64,000 nucleotides of DNA, from contig CM034102.1 of NCBI GenBank assembly GCA_019914945.1, forward strand, positions 6,561,501-6,625,500, read 5' to 3'. The stretch is from Typha latifolia. Taxonomy: Eukaryota; Streptophyta; Magnoliopsida; Poales; Typhaceae. The notes below the pieces were generated by a model. The model saw only the letters and a program-made list of their open reading frames with translations. It searched no databases and had not been told where the DNA came from. The position numbers and the translations under genes were made by a program. Below, one piece after another: positions 1 through 11,279 of the stretch (within the stretch, counting starts at the first letter, position 1; every line of letters begins with the position of its first letter).

Positions 1-244
1 AAGGCTTCAAAATTATGGTAATTTTTTAAAAGGATAAAGGTAATAGAAAAAGGAGTAGAAGTAAAAAAAAAACTTAGTGTTTGACTTGCCCGTCAAAGTA
101 TTTCGTGCCTAAACAAAATACTATACATTTGAAAAAGCACACAAACGGATGTCTTGAATTATTGGGCAAGAAATAAATGGTTCTTTCATTCCTTTCTATT
201 ATACCAATAGTGTAGTTTCTATTGTAGAAGAACAATATCTGAAG

Positions 245-1480
245 TTGCTTGAGGTATAATCAAACTTTAATAAAGGAGATTATAGCCAAAATGATTATGG
301 TACATGATTATTCATTTAATATGGTGGAACATAATTGATTCAATATTTTATTGAAATCTTTAAATTCACGTCATGAGAGGGTGTCTAGGAATATAATTAT
401 GAATGACGTCATTAAAGTATTTGAGACTATAAAGCAAGAGTGAAAAGATATTTTAAAGGTATTAACAAACTCAGTTTGACATCAAATTTATGGACATCAA
501 ATCAAAATATTTTTGATTGCTCACTTCATTAATTCTGATTTTAAATTATATAAACGTGTGATTAATTTTTGCCAATTAAAACCTCCGCACACTTGTGTTG
601 CTGTTGTAGATGCTATAGTTGAATACTTGATTAGTTGGGGTGGAGAAGACAAGGTAATAAATATCCATTTGGATTATGCCTTCTCTAATGATATTGCAGC
701 TAAAGCCATAATGGAGAATTTTCAAGCTAGAGAAAAATTATTCTTTAGGGGACATATTTTTCATATTAGGCACATATCTTGAATTTGATTGTTCAGGATT
801 AGATACATGCTATTAAAGATGTTATTGAAAACATTAGATGCAGCGTCACTTATTTGAAGATATCTCTTGGATGCCTTTATAGATTCAGAAAAATTGTAAG
901 ACAATTTTCTATTTCTACTTCTAAGGGGTTGGCTTTGTATATTGCTACTTGGTGGAGTTTGACCTACATCATGCTAGAACATGCATTAGCTTATAAAAGT
1001 ATTTTTTAACAGTATGCAACAAGGGATGCAAACTATCATGGCTTCCTTCTAAAGAGGATTGGAAAAATACCAAAATATTGTGTGAATTTCTTAAAATATT
1101 TAATGATGTTAGTGACATATTTTTTGGAAGTTTATATCCTATTGCTAATATTTTTTGGTCTAAAGTGTGAAAGGCAAAATAGTCGCTTAATATTGCATCT
1201 GAAAGTGGGGTTCCTTTTTTGTAAGAATATGCCATGGTGATGAAAAACAATTGATAAATATTGGGGAGATTGCAACATGTTAATGGCAATAGCAACAATA
1301 TTAAACCTTTTTCTCAAAATGAAGCTTGGAGAGTATTGATTTCCTAAGATATAACTATTTGGAAGGTTAAAGAAGTATTATATGATATTATAATGCTTTT
1401 GTGCTTGAAAAATCAAGTATAATTGTTGAAGATGTTTCATTTTGTTCAATAAATGAGAGAGAATCAATTGGTAGTGGTAG
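245..1480 (+). pseudogene. Degraded hAT-type transposase (RICESLEEPER-like)
   Basis: Remnant of a hAT superfamily transposase gene. The clearest block (513-782) reads HFINSDFKLYKRVINFC and later WGGEDKV, matching the RNase-H-like core of zinc-finger BED RICESLEEPER proteins. Upstream, around 285-470, the pieces KMIMVHDYSFNMVEHN and a TSNLWTS-like block are readable across frames. Downstream (784-840) comes LIVQD followed by IHAIKDVIENIR, and around 1030-1160 an SGSLYPTSN-like block (FFGSLYPIANIFW). Many stops and frameshifts make it non-functional. The 5' BED finger is not seen; the C-terminal dimerisation domain is cut off near 1480, where a probable solo LTR begins. It is a different copy from the better preserved hAT element at 13.8-21.5 kb. 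Confidence 0.75.
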
Positions 1481-1483
1481 AGC

Positions 1484-2745
1484 TATAACAACCCCCTAAA
1501 TACACGTGGCCCTCACGTGGGTGGAACCCACGTGATGTCCACGTGACCTATTGGTTAATATTTCAACACAATAAATAGGAGAAAAACATATATTTCCATA
1601 TATAATACAAAATAGAAGGAAGTCTATAACACCATAGGTCACAACAAGCTCCAAAATATAAAACTATAGACATATCCTAATACTCTCGCAAGAGCTATAA
1701 GCTATCTACCTTACTTTACAAGAATAAAATAAATAAAAAGAACCAAAACTAGGCTTCACTAGATCTTATACGAGCCTCGGTCCATTTACCATTTTGAAAA
1801 TATTTCCACAAAAAGTTGGTGAGCATAAAGCCCAGCAAGTATCCACTGCTATAATCTAAATATAGTGCAATTAATATTGCAACAATAAGTAAATATGAAT
1901 ATGCGTTTCATGATCAAATCAATACATTATTATCTCATATTCGGCATGTTCATCTAATGCGCACATACATTAGCAATTAATAACCTACCATGCATCAATC
2001 CGGATTATCAAGTCCTCAAACTCAAACTCACACTAAGTTCCATCCATAGGTCATGTTAACACTACACTACATGATATGCATCATCTCAGACTATAAAGTT
2101 TGTAATTTAGGCTCATATGGAGCTATGCCTATAAGCCACATCAATAGGCATACCCAACTATACAAACTCATAAGGGATAGTAGATCCTAATGGTAACTCG
2201 CTAGTTTATCACCCGACGAACAATATGACTAATTATCCATCATCTTAGATTAAAAATTTCAATCGTAAGCCCATCACATAGGTTAGTATCGCACATAGAT
2301 ACTACTATTTGAGCCCTCGGCTCCATATCATCGCACAACTGTGCGAAAATCATGAGCCATTGCTTAAGAACGCCATTAGTTTGCGTCATCAGGTATTGCT
2401 AGGTCTATGTCATTTTACTCTTCTATCTCTCTATCTTAAATATCTTAAAGGGTAGGGCTCTCCTTGATTAATAATAAATCGTCCATCGTTTGACAAAATG
2501 TCTACTTGATTGTCTATGATCAATAGATTGAGACCTCAAGCGTGCACCGTAATATATAAGTATAATAATATCCTCCGCTTCTAATCCTAGCTGGGGAGAT
2601 GTCGAGTACTATCAAAACACAGTAGTCACACTCTTTATGGTTATGCACATGTCCAAGTGGTATGATATTATACAACATAATAAGCATAATGGAATATACA
2701 TTATTATTATGTATTATGTGCTATCATAAATGATGATTTGTTGCT
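1484..2745. mobile_element. Probable solo LTR or LTR fragment interrupting the hAT remnant
   Basis: The block starts with TATAACAACCCCC, close to the TGTAAC start of the solo LTR at 15791, and is rich in CACGTG words near its left end (ACGTGG, CACGTGGG, CCACGTGA). The right end TTTGTTGCTA is a poor inverted match to the left end. Flanks AGAGC (1479-1483) and AGAGA are a 4/5 match for a 5-bp target duplication. No coding sequence is seen. Both ends have drifted, so the boundaries are tentative. Confidence 0.35.
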
Positions 2746-2749
2746 AGAG

Positions 2750-3726
2750 AAGTTGAAACTTGGAAGTGGAGATATATTTGTTCAATTTAAGAACTATGTT
2801 CCTATGTCAACTAAAGAGATACACTCTAAAATTTAAATAAAGAACGGTATATTGTAGTAATTTATATGAACTTGTTAACTTTGACAATAATTTGTTAATA
2901 ATATTATGCTAGAACCTAACTATAGTGAAAACTCTAAAAGAGTCAAAATGATTTAGCAGTAATTATAATATTTTAAAGAATGTATGGGCAGTTATGATGC
3001 TTTGAAAATTTTAGGTGGCAATTATATAAAAAACTTAAATAATATGACTTATGCAAAATTATATCTTAATTACATTTACAGTAAATTATGCTTAAAGTAA
3101 AAGAAAATTGAATACTAAGTATAGCTATGTAAGTTTCAAAAGAAAAATGTTAGTTCAGTTGCAGTAGGTTGACCGATTTGTTACAAGTTAATTCTTTTTT
3201 TGATTCATTGATATGATCCGATCCTCAACTTCAATTGGGATGATGGTGGTGATGATGATGATGAAATCTAGAAAATGGAAATGAAAGGGATATGTATCAA
3301 CAATCTTGTCTTGCACGAAACAACATATATTTCATTATGTTATGATTCTGGGTAAACTAATGGATAGATTTGTACTATTTTAAATTGTTTACATAAGGGT
3401 AAACTAGTTATTTTTAAATCCAAGTTCAATTTTAATTATGATTACTTAAATTTAAGCAACAGAATGCCATTTTTAAAGGAGTATCAAAGATTTCGCGGTG
3501 CTTACTATATTTTGGAAGCATATATAATATAAAGTTTTTAGTGGCAATTATGTAAGAATCTTTATTATTTAATATACGTAAATGTAAAGATTAGTTAAAA
3601 ATGGCTAAATAATAGAAGAAAAATAATTATATTGCTTTTAAAGATACTTCTTTGGTTTTTAAAATTATTTAGAATTATAATATATTATTTATATTTAAAG
3701 GAGTACATTGAAAGAATTACTATATA
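2750..3726. repeat. AT-rich debris with MITE-end sequences
   Basis: No gene seen. The words GGTGGCAATTATATAA (about 3013) and AGTGGCAATTATGTAAG (about 3540) match, in reverse complement, the terminal inverted repeat of the MITE at 40125-40740, so decayed ends of that family lie here. The rest is AT-rich without recognisable structure. Confidence 0.4.
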
Positions 3727-4700
3727 TGTTGACGGCAATAATCTGATTCTAAAAAGTAAATTTAATCGAAAATAAATAAATAAATAAAATAAATTTACAG
3801 ATTACAAAATATAAAATTCTGAATAGTCGAGTCTAGTGTTGGACACTATCTCCTTAAGACTAATTCACCCTCCAGTGATTGCTTCTAGAACAATGGACGT
3901 CGATCTCCCAGAATATAACGACTGCCTTGCACTCAAAAGGAAGCAGCTATTCGAATGTCTTGTTGAACTTGAACCGTGTTGTGCTATTTCTCAAATGCAG
4001 ACTCAGACTTAAGACTCGACCAAGACTTAGAAGGAATGAACTAAAATTCTGTGTATCAAATTATGTAGACTGACAGCCTATTTATAGAATTAAACAAGCT
4101 CGACGAAAGGATGCAAATGGTTAGTCTGAAACCAATTAACAGTTACAACGTGAAGGGATGCACCATTTCGAGTCGGGTTCAACCAACTAATTAACTGATT
4201 AACTGTTCATCGAAGGGACACACCACTTCGACTTCGGGCAGGTTCAACCAACCAACCCGAGCTAGACCATATTTGAACCCGTATCAGGCAAAAAAATTAA
4301 AATTGGACTTGACTTGTGTGTGCGATCCGAACCGAGCCGAGGCAGGTCGGGCGGCGTGCGCGTATAAGTTAAGTTACATAGTAACCTTTACCCATAAAAT
4401 AGATACCCATTTTGGGGCACAAAGCCCATAAAAAATTTGTTACTTATATACTATACTAACATTTCTCAAATGGTACTAAACTTTTTTTTTTTTAATTTTC
4501 TATTACCATGATACCTACTTTAGAGCCAATTTTTATTCACTTCTCTTCATGAATTTGACTAAGTGAATATATAACAATAAAGTACTCTTTGAGCTAAATT
4601 AATTTTATCATTAAACTATCATTAATAATATATGGGCCCTACTTAAAACTTAGCTCAAAATTAATAAAAAATTCATGTCAAATACATAAAATTAACAACA
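3727..4700 (-). mobile_element. Solo LTR, minus orientation (long copy)
   Basis: Read on the minus strand it runs from TGTTGTTAATTTTATG to a terminus ending CA (plus-strand TGTTGACGG at 3727). It is the reverse complement, with many small differences, of the solo LTR at 7066-7580. Flanks ATATA (3722-3726) and ATACA (4701-4705) are a 4/5 match for a 5-bp target duplication. It carries about 460 bp in the middle (about 3880-4370) that the other copy lacks; this segment holds a TATA box at 4079-4086. No internal retrotransposon region is attached, so a solo LTR left by LTR-LTR recombination is the best reading. Confidence 0.75.
4079..4086 (-). promoter_or_regulatory. TATA box of the solo LTR
   Basis: TATAAATA on the minus strand in the context TTCTATAAATAGGCTG, inside the long solo LTR and pointing leftwards, away from the dirigent gene. 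It is the expected U3 promoter element of an LTR. The short sister copy at 7066-7580 has lost this segment. Confidence 0.45.
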
Positions 4701-4770
4701 ATACATGAGGCTACTCAGATAATAGAATAGAGGTAAAGTGCCAATTATTCAGTGAAGCATCTAGCTAGCG

Positions 4771-5328
4771 CTAGAGACATGTCTTTTCCATCACATACAA
4801 GTGCATCTCTACTGTCCCACCAGTGGCAAGGCTATAGTCATAATTCTTGGATAGAAGATAACCACGAGCAAACCGGAAATGGCCGGTACCTCCGACGACC
4901 ACCGACTCCCTCACCGGCAAGGTCATCGCAATCCTCCCATGAACGGTGAGTGAGCTTCCTTTGTAAGGCCCTTCCTCTAACGCGAAGTGCAAGCTCAAGT
5001 CTGACACGGTCCCGTTCTCCGACACCCGAACGGCGAACCCTTGAGCCCTTCCGACGAGCTTGGAATCCGGGGTCGGCCCTTCTGTTATTACGTTGTTGAG
5101 CACAACTATGTCGCCAAAGTGGCGCGGTGATGAGTCGATCGTCGACGGCAAGGTCACCACCCGCATAGCCGTTGGATTAGGGCTGGTGTAGTCGTCGTGC
5201 ATGTAGAAGTGGAAGTGGAGCATGTGACATTCGTTGGTGTGGTACGACGCCATGCAGGAGTTTAGGAGCAGGAGATAGAGGATGGTAACGGAGATGAGAG
5301 AGGAAGTACGCAGAGATGAATACTCCAT
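4771..5328 (-). CDS. Dirigent protein
   Basis: Single-exon gene for a 185-residue secreted dirigent protein. Members of the family are cell-wall beta-barrel proteins that steer stereoselective coupling of phenoxy radicals in lignan and related biosynthesis. Residues 1-26 form a hydrophobic signal peptide (ISVTILYLLLLNSCMA). The mature part carries the family landmarks in order: FHFYMHDDYTSPNPTA, FGDIVVLNN, VGRAQGF, the YKGSSLTVHGR strand, the hallmark VRESVVVGGTGHFRFARGY, and a final beta strand EMHLYV. Length is typical. I chose the ATG at 5328 rather than the in-frame one at 5361 because the TATA box at 5373-5380 puts the transcription start near 5345, downstream of 5361. Clade and substrate cannot be told. 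The gene looks intact and sits between two opposed solo LTRs. Confidence 0.93.
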   Translation of the reverse strand: MEYSSLRTSSLISVTILYLLLLNSCMASYHTNECHMLHFHFYMHDDYTSPNPTAMRVVTLPSTIDSSPRHFGDIVVLNNVITEGPTPDSKLVGRAQGFAVRVSENGTVSDLSLHFALEEGPYKGSSLTVHGRIAMTLPVRESVVVGGTGHFRFARGYLLSKNYDYSLATGGTVEMHLYVMEKTCL

Positions 5329-5372
5329 GGTGTGGATACAACCAGTTGTCGGGACAAGCAAATGATGCAGGC

Positions 5373-5380
5373 TATTTATA
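5373..5380 (-). promoter_or_regulatory. TATA box of the dirigent gene
   Basis: Minus strand TATAAATA in the context CTATCTATAAATAGCC, 45-52 bp upstream of the chosen start codon. Spacing of about 30 bp to the transcription start predicts a short 5' leader of 15-20 nt, which supports the start at 5328. Confidence 0.65.
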
Positions 5381-5389
5381 GATAGAAAA

Positions 5390-7060
5390 GTGTTAGGAGA
5401 TCGATCTTTTTTACCTTTTAGTTAGCTTTAAATATTGCATTGTGTTCCTTTAAAAATTTAAAAGAGATGGGAAAGAAAAAAAGAAGAAGAGTCAAATAAA
5501 AAATATAGCACAAATGGCTGGTAGATTGTGAATCACACTAAATATATATAATAAATACCATTGCGAGATTTTTCCATCCGGTACCCCCACAAAGTAAGAG
5601 GTGTTAGGAAATTAATCACACCATATTACGTCACCTCAGTGAATTCGAGCAATTAGGAGGTTTTTTTTTTAGAGGTGGGTGGATTTTCAAAGATCTAGAG
5701 TGTGTTTTTCCAAAGGAGTAGAAGCTATCTTATCTAAAGCTTGGGCGTTCCGAAAAGCTTTGTTTAAAACAAGGGGGATTGGACTTCCAAAAGTGAATTT
5801 TGAAATTAATTCTATATTAATAATTGAATCCGTGAAAAATAAAAAAGATTCTGAATGATTGGAGATATCTTACGTCTACTTTTCCCAAACATAACTATCC
5901 ATCAAATTGTGAGACAAATCTTGCTACCTAGTGGCTAGCACGTCACATCAAATGTTGACATTTTATTTTTTTCTTTTGGGATAGATAAGGGATGCCAGAA
6001 TTCCAATGGCTAGAGACGCACTTGGGATGAGCCAATCCCGGTGCTGCTAGCCTCTAATTTTTTTTAATAAAATTTCCTTTAATTAAAAAGAGAAAATTGT
6101 GATTCATAATATATGAATTAGTTTTCACTCTTGATTCTACTTTATGATCCTACGGGCTCGAATGATTAAAAAAGAAAAGAAAAAACTAACCTCAAAACTT
6201 GTTTAAAGTCTCTAGATGAGCTCTTATTTGGAGGACCGAGCAGAGATTTATCTTTAATATAGATAATTATCAGAACATCTATAAAATGAAAGAACACCAA
6301 TACTGCTATAATAAAATCAAGAGTATTTTCAGTATTGGCTTAATCCTCTTTCTTATTCATATTTTAGAAATCAAACTCCTCATTCATAGTTATAATTACC
6401 TATTCTAGTATTATAACGAAGTACACACAAAACAGACGTGATGGATAGCGCCACTAGACTGTCTGTCGAGAATAACATCAGCCAAGGCCCTAGCAATTAA
6501 AGAAATTAGACTAATAAACCACTAGACTAATGGTCGACGAGTAACCATCAGTAGAATCTCTAGCTATTCGTAATTCATGTGTGCAGCCCTCAAAGATTTG
6601 TTTTTTGGTTTTTGTTTTATTTACTTATTTATTTTCTTTGCAGTCTCAAAGTTGGATGGAAAGATTAGCATGCTATCAGATATATTAATTGGATTACTTC
6701 GGTGTACACCTAACAAACTCTATGTATTTTGAAGATTACTGCCAATTTAGTGTATAAGTTTAGTATATATAATCATATCGTCCTCCAAGAAGCTAAGCAA
6801 TCGTTTAACACATGCATTACTATGACTCCCACCTACTCTATTTTTCAAATACTAGAGACGTGTAAGCTACTATTATAGCTTCTATTGTGACGTGTAGTCG
6901 GTCCTGGCCGATCAACTACGTCACAAGTTATGGGCTTGATAACATTGATATTGAGATATATTAAATTTTTTATAGAAGCATTACATGTGCATGATTTGAA
7001 TTCGTGACCTGTTCGTTAGGAGGATTGTTTAGTATATTACAGATGGTTAGCCTATAATTA
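5390..7060. other. Upstream region of the dirigent gene, no further gene seen
   Basis: AT-rich intergenic DNA. A small imperfect hairpin lies at 6885-6926 (arms around TTGTGACGT and ACTACGTCACAAG). A phrase with CCACTAGACT and GTCGA words occurs twice around 6450-6550. No open frame of note, no RNA gene and no recognisable transposon coding sequence. Confidence 0.5.
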
Positions 7061-7065
7061 CCTCC

Positions 7066-7580
7066 TGTTAGTAATTTCATGTATTTGACATGAATTTTTA
7101 TTAATTTTGAGCTAAATTTTAAGTGGAGGGGCCCACACATTATTAATGATAGTTTAATGGTGAAATAAATTTAGCTCAAAGTGTACTTTATTGTCAAATA
7201 TTCACTTAGTCAAATCCATGAAGAGAAGTGAATGAAAATTGGCTCTAAAGTGGATATCATGGCAATGGAAAATAAAGAAAAGTGAGTTTAGTACCATATT
7301 GGATATTTGAGAAATATTAGTATGGTATATAAGTAACAAACTTCTTATAGGCTTTGGGCCCCAAAAGGGGTACATATTTTGTGGGTAAATGTTACATTCT
7401 ACATAATTAAAGAAAGAAAAATTGGTTCAATTAGTGGAGGACGAATTGGTCTTAAGGAGATAATGTCCAACACTAGACTCGACTATTCAGAATTTTATAT
7501 TCTGTAATCTGTAAATTTATTTAATTTATTTTGATCGGATTTTTTTGTGAGTTTTTGGAATCAGATTGTAACCTCCAACA
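7066..7580 (+). mobile_element. Solo LTR, plus orientation (short copy)
   Basis: Runs from TGTTAGTAATTTC to ACCTCCAACA (TG...CA) and is flanked by exact 5-bp repeats CCTCC (7061-7065 and 7581-7585). It is homologous in inverted orientation to 3727-4700 over its whole length but lacks about 460 bp of the middle, including the TATA box. The duplication is of low complexity but sits exactly at both LTR ends. Confidence 0.75.
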
Positions 7581-7589
7581 CCTCCTCCT

Positions 7590-8115
7590 TCCTCACCACA
7601 AAGGAAATCGTAGCGATTTTGACAGATTCATTATGGAAAGTGTGAATTATAGGAGAAACATCTATTATAACATTGATTTGTCTTGCAAAGTGGGGAAAAC
7701 ATCACTCATAATTGTTGGATTTACCTATACAGTTAACAAGAATATTTGATCAATGGGTGAGATATTAGGAAGAGCATTTATGGTAGCCAACACAATGTTA
7801 GATAATTTGATAACATAGTTAATAACATGACAGGATAGGCCTAGTATCATTAAGCTCATATTGAGTGGTTCGAGGAGAGATACAAGCACTTCCATTCTAC
7901 CACGTTTGAACTTTTCACAAGAAGCTCCAGTGTGAGGCAGTGCCACCTACCACAGAAATGAACTTACCTATAAAAGGGTAATCTTAGCATTAGAAGTGGT
8001 AGCTATACCAAAGGTGGCATTAGGGTTGATCGACCCTAGTGAAGGAGGAACACATCGAGTTGGGCTCTTACCAGCTCCACCTAGGTGATGGTCTATACCT
8101 CGCTCTTTTAAGGCA
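7590..8115. other. Unassigned intergenic DNA
   Basis: Short open frames on both strands (for example 7531-7749 plus, which starts inside the LTR) have no recognisable domain. Part of it may belong to the degraded LINE that follows on the minus strand, but I cannot show homology. Confidence 0.3.
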
Positions 8116-8119
8116 AAGA

Positions 8120-8640
8120 AGCCCTCCACATGCGAAGAAAAAGAAATGGTCGGCTATTTGTCAGCATAAGTCGCCTTATTGGCAACAAAAAAAAGTATGA
8201 AGATAGGTGTGGTGGTTGCAATCATGTTCAGAAAAATAGTAAGCCAATGCCTCACATCACCACATTAAAAACCAACCAAAGAAAGATTTTCATAGGCAGC
8301 CATTTATATTGAATTTGCTACCCTAGTGGTTCAATCAAGTAAGTTTAATTTCAATACACACCTTGACAATGCGACCATGAGTTTCGACCAACGTGTAGCC
8401 ATTGATCTTTATTAGACACTCGAAGTTTGAGGCCACCTTTAAGAGGAGGCGGTCTTGGGGAAAATACACACTTAATAACCCGACTGTCTGAGCCCAAACC
8501 AGGATAGATTTGATCTTCTTGGAGAAGGGCTGGAAATTAGGTGCCACAGAATAAGATTGAGGACAAGTCTGTGGAAGGTCTAAGGACTTTTGTAGGAACA
8601 TTTACTATATCACCTTAAAAGAATATTTAAAAGTGAAAAA
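8120..8640 (-). pseudogene. LINE ORF1 fragment (DUF4283 plus zinc-knuckle remnant)
   Basis: On the minus strand, 8601-8335 reads LVWAQTVGLLSVYF, LLLKVASNF, IKINGYTLVETHGR and VKVCIEIKLT, the pattern of the C-terminal half of the DUF4283 domain in plant LINE ORF1 proteins (family pattern: VW.Q.PGLP.EYW, K.A..FG, D..T....R...ARVCVEIDL). Downstream, around 8300-8180 in other frames, a YENLSLVGF then CG piece is the start of a zinc knuckle. It is a broken fragment and not the same copy as the LINE at 22.4-38.1 kb. Confidence 0.65.
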
Positions 8641-9027
8641 ACTCGACACTGTGTCTACTAACTAAAGGTTTCGACGGGTTTTCACCTCCTCGTCATCTCA
8701 TTAATAAGGTAGGAATAGATAGTGGCTCGCCCAAAAATATATCTATCAGGCTGTAGCCTCATTCCAACCTACTCTCTTTCACTCTCGCAAGATCCATGCT
8801 GATCTTCAAAAAGGAAGCATGCTGGATCTACTGTAGGATGGATCTGTAGGATGTCGATGAATTAGAAATAGTGAATATAGAACAAGCAGCTTTATAAAGT
8901 TGAGTCAAGAGAAAAGGAGTCCCCTTTTTCTCAATGGTCAGAGCCTTTAATGGAGAAACATAATTTACTCCAATAGAAGAATTAGATGGATTAAGAGGAT
9001 TAGAATAATATTAATGGCAAGAGAAAG
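8641..9027. other. Unassigned stretch next to the LINE fragment
   Basis: No open frame or repeat that I recognise. It may be 5' sequence of the same degraded minus-strand LINE. Confidence 0.25.
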
Positions 9028-9815
9028 TGTTACGAACTAGATCTGGAATGATTTGGACGTAAGAAAATTATGAAAATTTAGGTAGTGGTAGCTTTGTGAG
9101 TTATAATAGCTCTAGTTTTACATAAATCTAAGGTCAAGATGAAAAATTAAAAATAAAACAGTGGAGATAGGTCAGAAAATGACAGAATGTTAAATATCTA
9201 AAGTTGCGGCGGTCATTGGAGAGTGGCGGACGACCAAGGGTGGTGATGGACAGCCGTAAAGTAGGGTGACTACTAGAGGATGGTCATGGCTAGGGTTTAG
9301 ACGCTTTGGAGGTTCTATGGCTATGAACTACTCCTAGAAAGGTAAAGACGATCTAACGATTATGATAAAACAGTGAATACGGTAATAAGAAAATAACTAA
9401 ACTCAATTAATTTTCAATGCTTGGATATACTTAGATTATTAGATGTTTAATAAGGAGCCCGACCACTCTACATATAGAGATAGGTTACCACAAGTCCCAC
9501 TAGGAATAGCCCCTAAAGGCCGACACGACTCGAATTAAGACTTGCCTTAAATGTTTACATAACTTAATTAGACTTACTTTAAAGGCTTACTTGACTTAAC
9601 TAGACTTGCCTTAAGGGCTGTCGTGACTTATTTGGACTTGCCTTAACTAGATTTATCTTATGGACTGTCATGATTTATTTTGATTTGCCTTAATAACTCA
9701 CATAACTAAATTAGACTTGTCTAAAAGGTTTATATCATAAAATAATTAAAAGATAAATAGACTCGACTCGACTTAACCCATGTGGTCGGATCGTAATAGA
9801 AACGAGGCATCTCAG
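9028..9815 (-). mobile_element. Solo LTR, family B, copy 1
   Basis: Plus-strand left end TGTTACGAACTAGATCTGG, matching TGTTACAAACTAGATATGG of copy 2 at 18939. The two stay alignable through GTTGCGGCGGTC, GACGACCAAGGGTGG and the run of ACTTGCCTTAA-like words up to the GACTCGACTCGACTT stretch near 9765. A TATA-like CTACATATAGAG lies near 9467. By comparison with copies 2 and 3 the LTR reads on the minus strand and ends CTAGTT(C/T)GTAACA. The right boundary has drifted and no target duplication is clear. Short CTTAA/TAACTTAATTAGACTT repeats fill about 9530-9720. Confidence 0.6.
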
Positions 9816-9924
9816 GAGGTACGGGTAGTTCACTCATAATTAACATCTAATCTCAATGTAATAGAATCTATATATGCTAAATGTAACTGCGGGAAAGAAT
9901 ATGTCATTAGATTCATAAACTAAA

Positions 9925-11275
9925 GTAAATTTAAAAATCACACCCCCTATTTTTACATATTTTGTGATTCACACCTTGTCTTTAATAATTTTGTAATTCA
10001 ACTTTTTCTTTTCCTATAATTTTAGGAATAATTATTTTTTCACCCTTTAAACTATCACCTATTTTCACATTGACCCCCTGAATTTTTTTTGGTACACACT
10101 GACCCCATAAACTATCAGAATACCTCACCCCTCTGATGCTATTGACAAAATTAATGAATGACCAAATTACCCCTCTAGTTATAATGATGAGAAAATTAAG
10201 TGGCTTAACTAATATTAAATATTTTCATTTTTTTTAAACTCCTTCATTACCCTCTCCCACTGCCTTTATCCCCTTTCTAAATATTTTATTTTATTTTAAT
10301 TCTTTCATTACCCTCTCCTTCTGCCTTAATCCCGATCTCTCCCTCCTCCTCACCTCTTCGGGGACGCCAGGCTCGGAGAAGAGGGCAACGGTGATGCCAG
10401 TCTCGGAGAAGAGGGATGTCAGGCTTAGAGATGAGAGCGTGAGGCATTTGGAGAGAGAAGAGCTCTGAGAAGAGGGCGACGGTGACGGGGAGGAATTTGG
10501 AGAGAGAGAAACAGCTCGGAGAAGATGGTGATGGCAATGCCGGGCTCGGAGAAGATGGCGACAGCGACGACGAGCTCGGAGAAGAGGGTGATGGCAACAC
10601 CGATGCGGGGCTTAGAGAAGAGGGCAGATCTGTCTTATCTTGATCGGCCGCAGTCGCCGGAGGCAGCGGCATAGCGACCGAAGCTGCGTCGATCCAAGAT
10701 CCAAGTCCGACGGGGATGTAGATCTTGCGGTGGATCCAAGCTCGAGCATGTCGGAGAGGAGGGCAATGGTAGGCTGCGGAGGAGGCGACGGTGGTCAACG
10801 TCGTGGATGTGGTGGCTATGGCAGTGGAGGCTGCGGTGGGGTAGGTTGTGACTACAGCAATGGAGGGAGAGAATGAGGGGTATTTTTGTCTATCTAAAAG
10901 TTTTTTAAGACAGCATGTAACTTATAGATATATGAGGGTAAAATTGTCATATATTTGTCAGGTGATTATCATGTGATATTTTTTGGACGAAAATGGGTAA
11001 CGGAACCCTAACGGAAGGGATCAAGTGAGGTATTTCTGATAGTTTAGGGGGTGTGTGTACCAAAAAAAAGTTTAGGGGGTCAATGTAGAAATAGGTGATA
11101 GTTCAGGGGGCTGAAAAAGGAATTATCCCTTTTATTTAACACCCTATGTTTACTTAACCTAATGATAATCAAACAAAATGGTACTAGGAAAGAAATATTT
11201 TGTTATAATGCATTGAGTAATTTATAAAATATCTAAATTACCCATTTTCACATCTCTAATTTATAAAAAAATGAC
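9925..11275. repeat. Older AT-rich MITE-like repeat, split by the element at 10025-11129
   Basis: The pieces 9925-10024 and 11130-11275 together match the repeat at 49775-50000: both have AAATCACACC, TTTGTAATTCA and then, past the insertion, ATTTAAC and TATCTAAATTACCC. The copy at 49.9 kb is not interrupted and serves as the empty site for the element nested here. Confidence 0.6.
10025..11129. mobile_element. Non-autonomous DNA transposon with long terminal inverted repeats
   Basis: The left end (GGAATAATTATTTTTTCACCC...) and the right end in reverse complement (GGGATAATTCCTTTTTCAGCC...) stay alignable for about 140 bp, sharing AAACTATC(A)CCTATTT, TTGACCCCCT, TTTTTTGGTACACAC and AAACTATCAGAA. 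Flanks TTTTA (10020-10024, 11130-11134) form a 5-bp direct repeat, and the uninterrupted repeat at about 49897-49904 gives the empty site. TIRs this long suggest a Mutator-like element, but a 9-bp duplication is not present, so I leave the superfamily open. The interior is GC-rich with imperfect tandem GCTCGGAGAAGAGGGCGACG-type units (10350-10620). Its minus-strand open frame (10286-10798) is Ser/Pro low-complexity and not a convincing gene. Confidence 0.75.
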
Positions 11276-11279
11276 ATTG

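Noticed and set aside
5328..5361. The more upstream in-frame ATG of the dirigent gene
   Set aside because: It lies only 12 bp from the TATA box, upstream of the expected transcription start, and would spoil the signal peptide.
3727..7580. A single DNA transposon that captured the dirigent gene between long inverted repeats
   Set aside because: Each arm has TG...CA ends and its own 5-bp flanking repeat, so two separate solo-LTR insertions explain the structure better.
10286..10876. Two overlapping frames on opposite strands in a GC-rich block
   Set aside because: They translate imperfect tandem repeats within the long-TIR element and show no domain.
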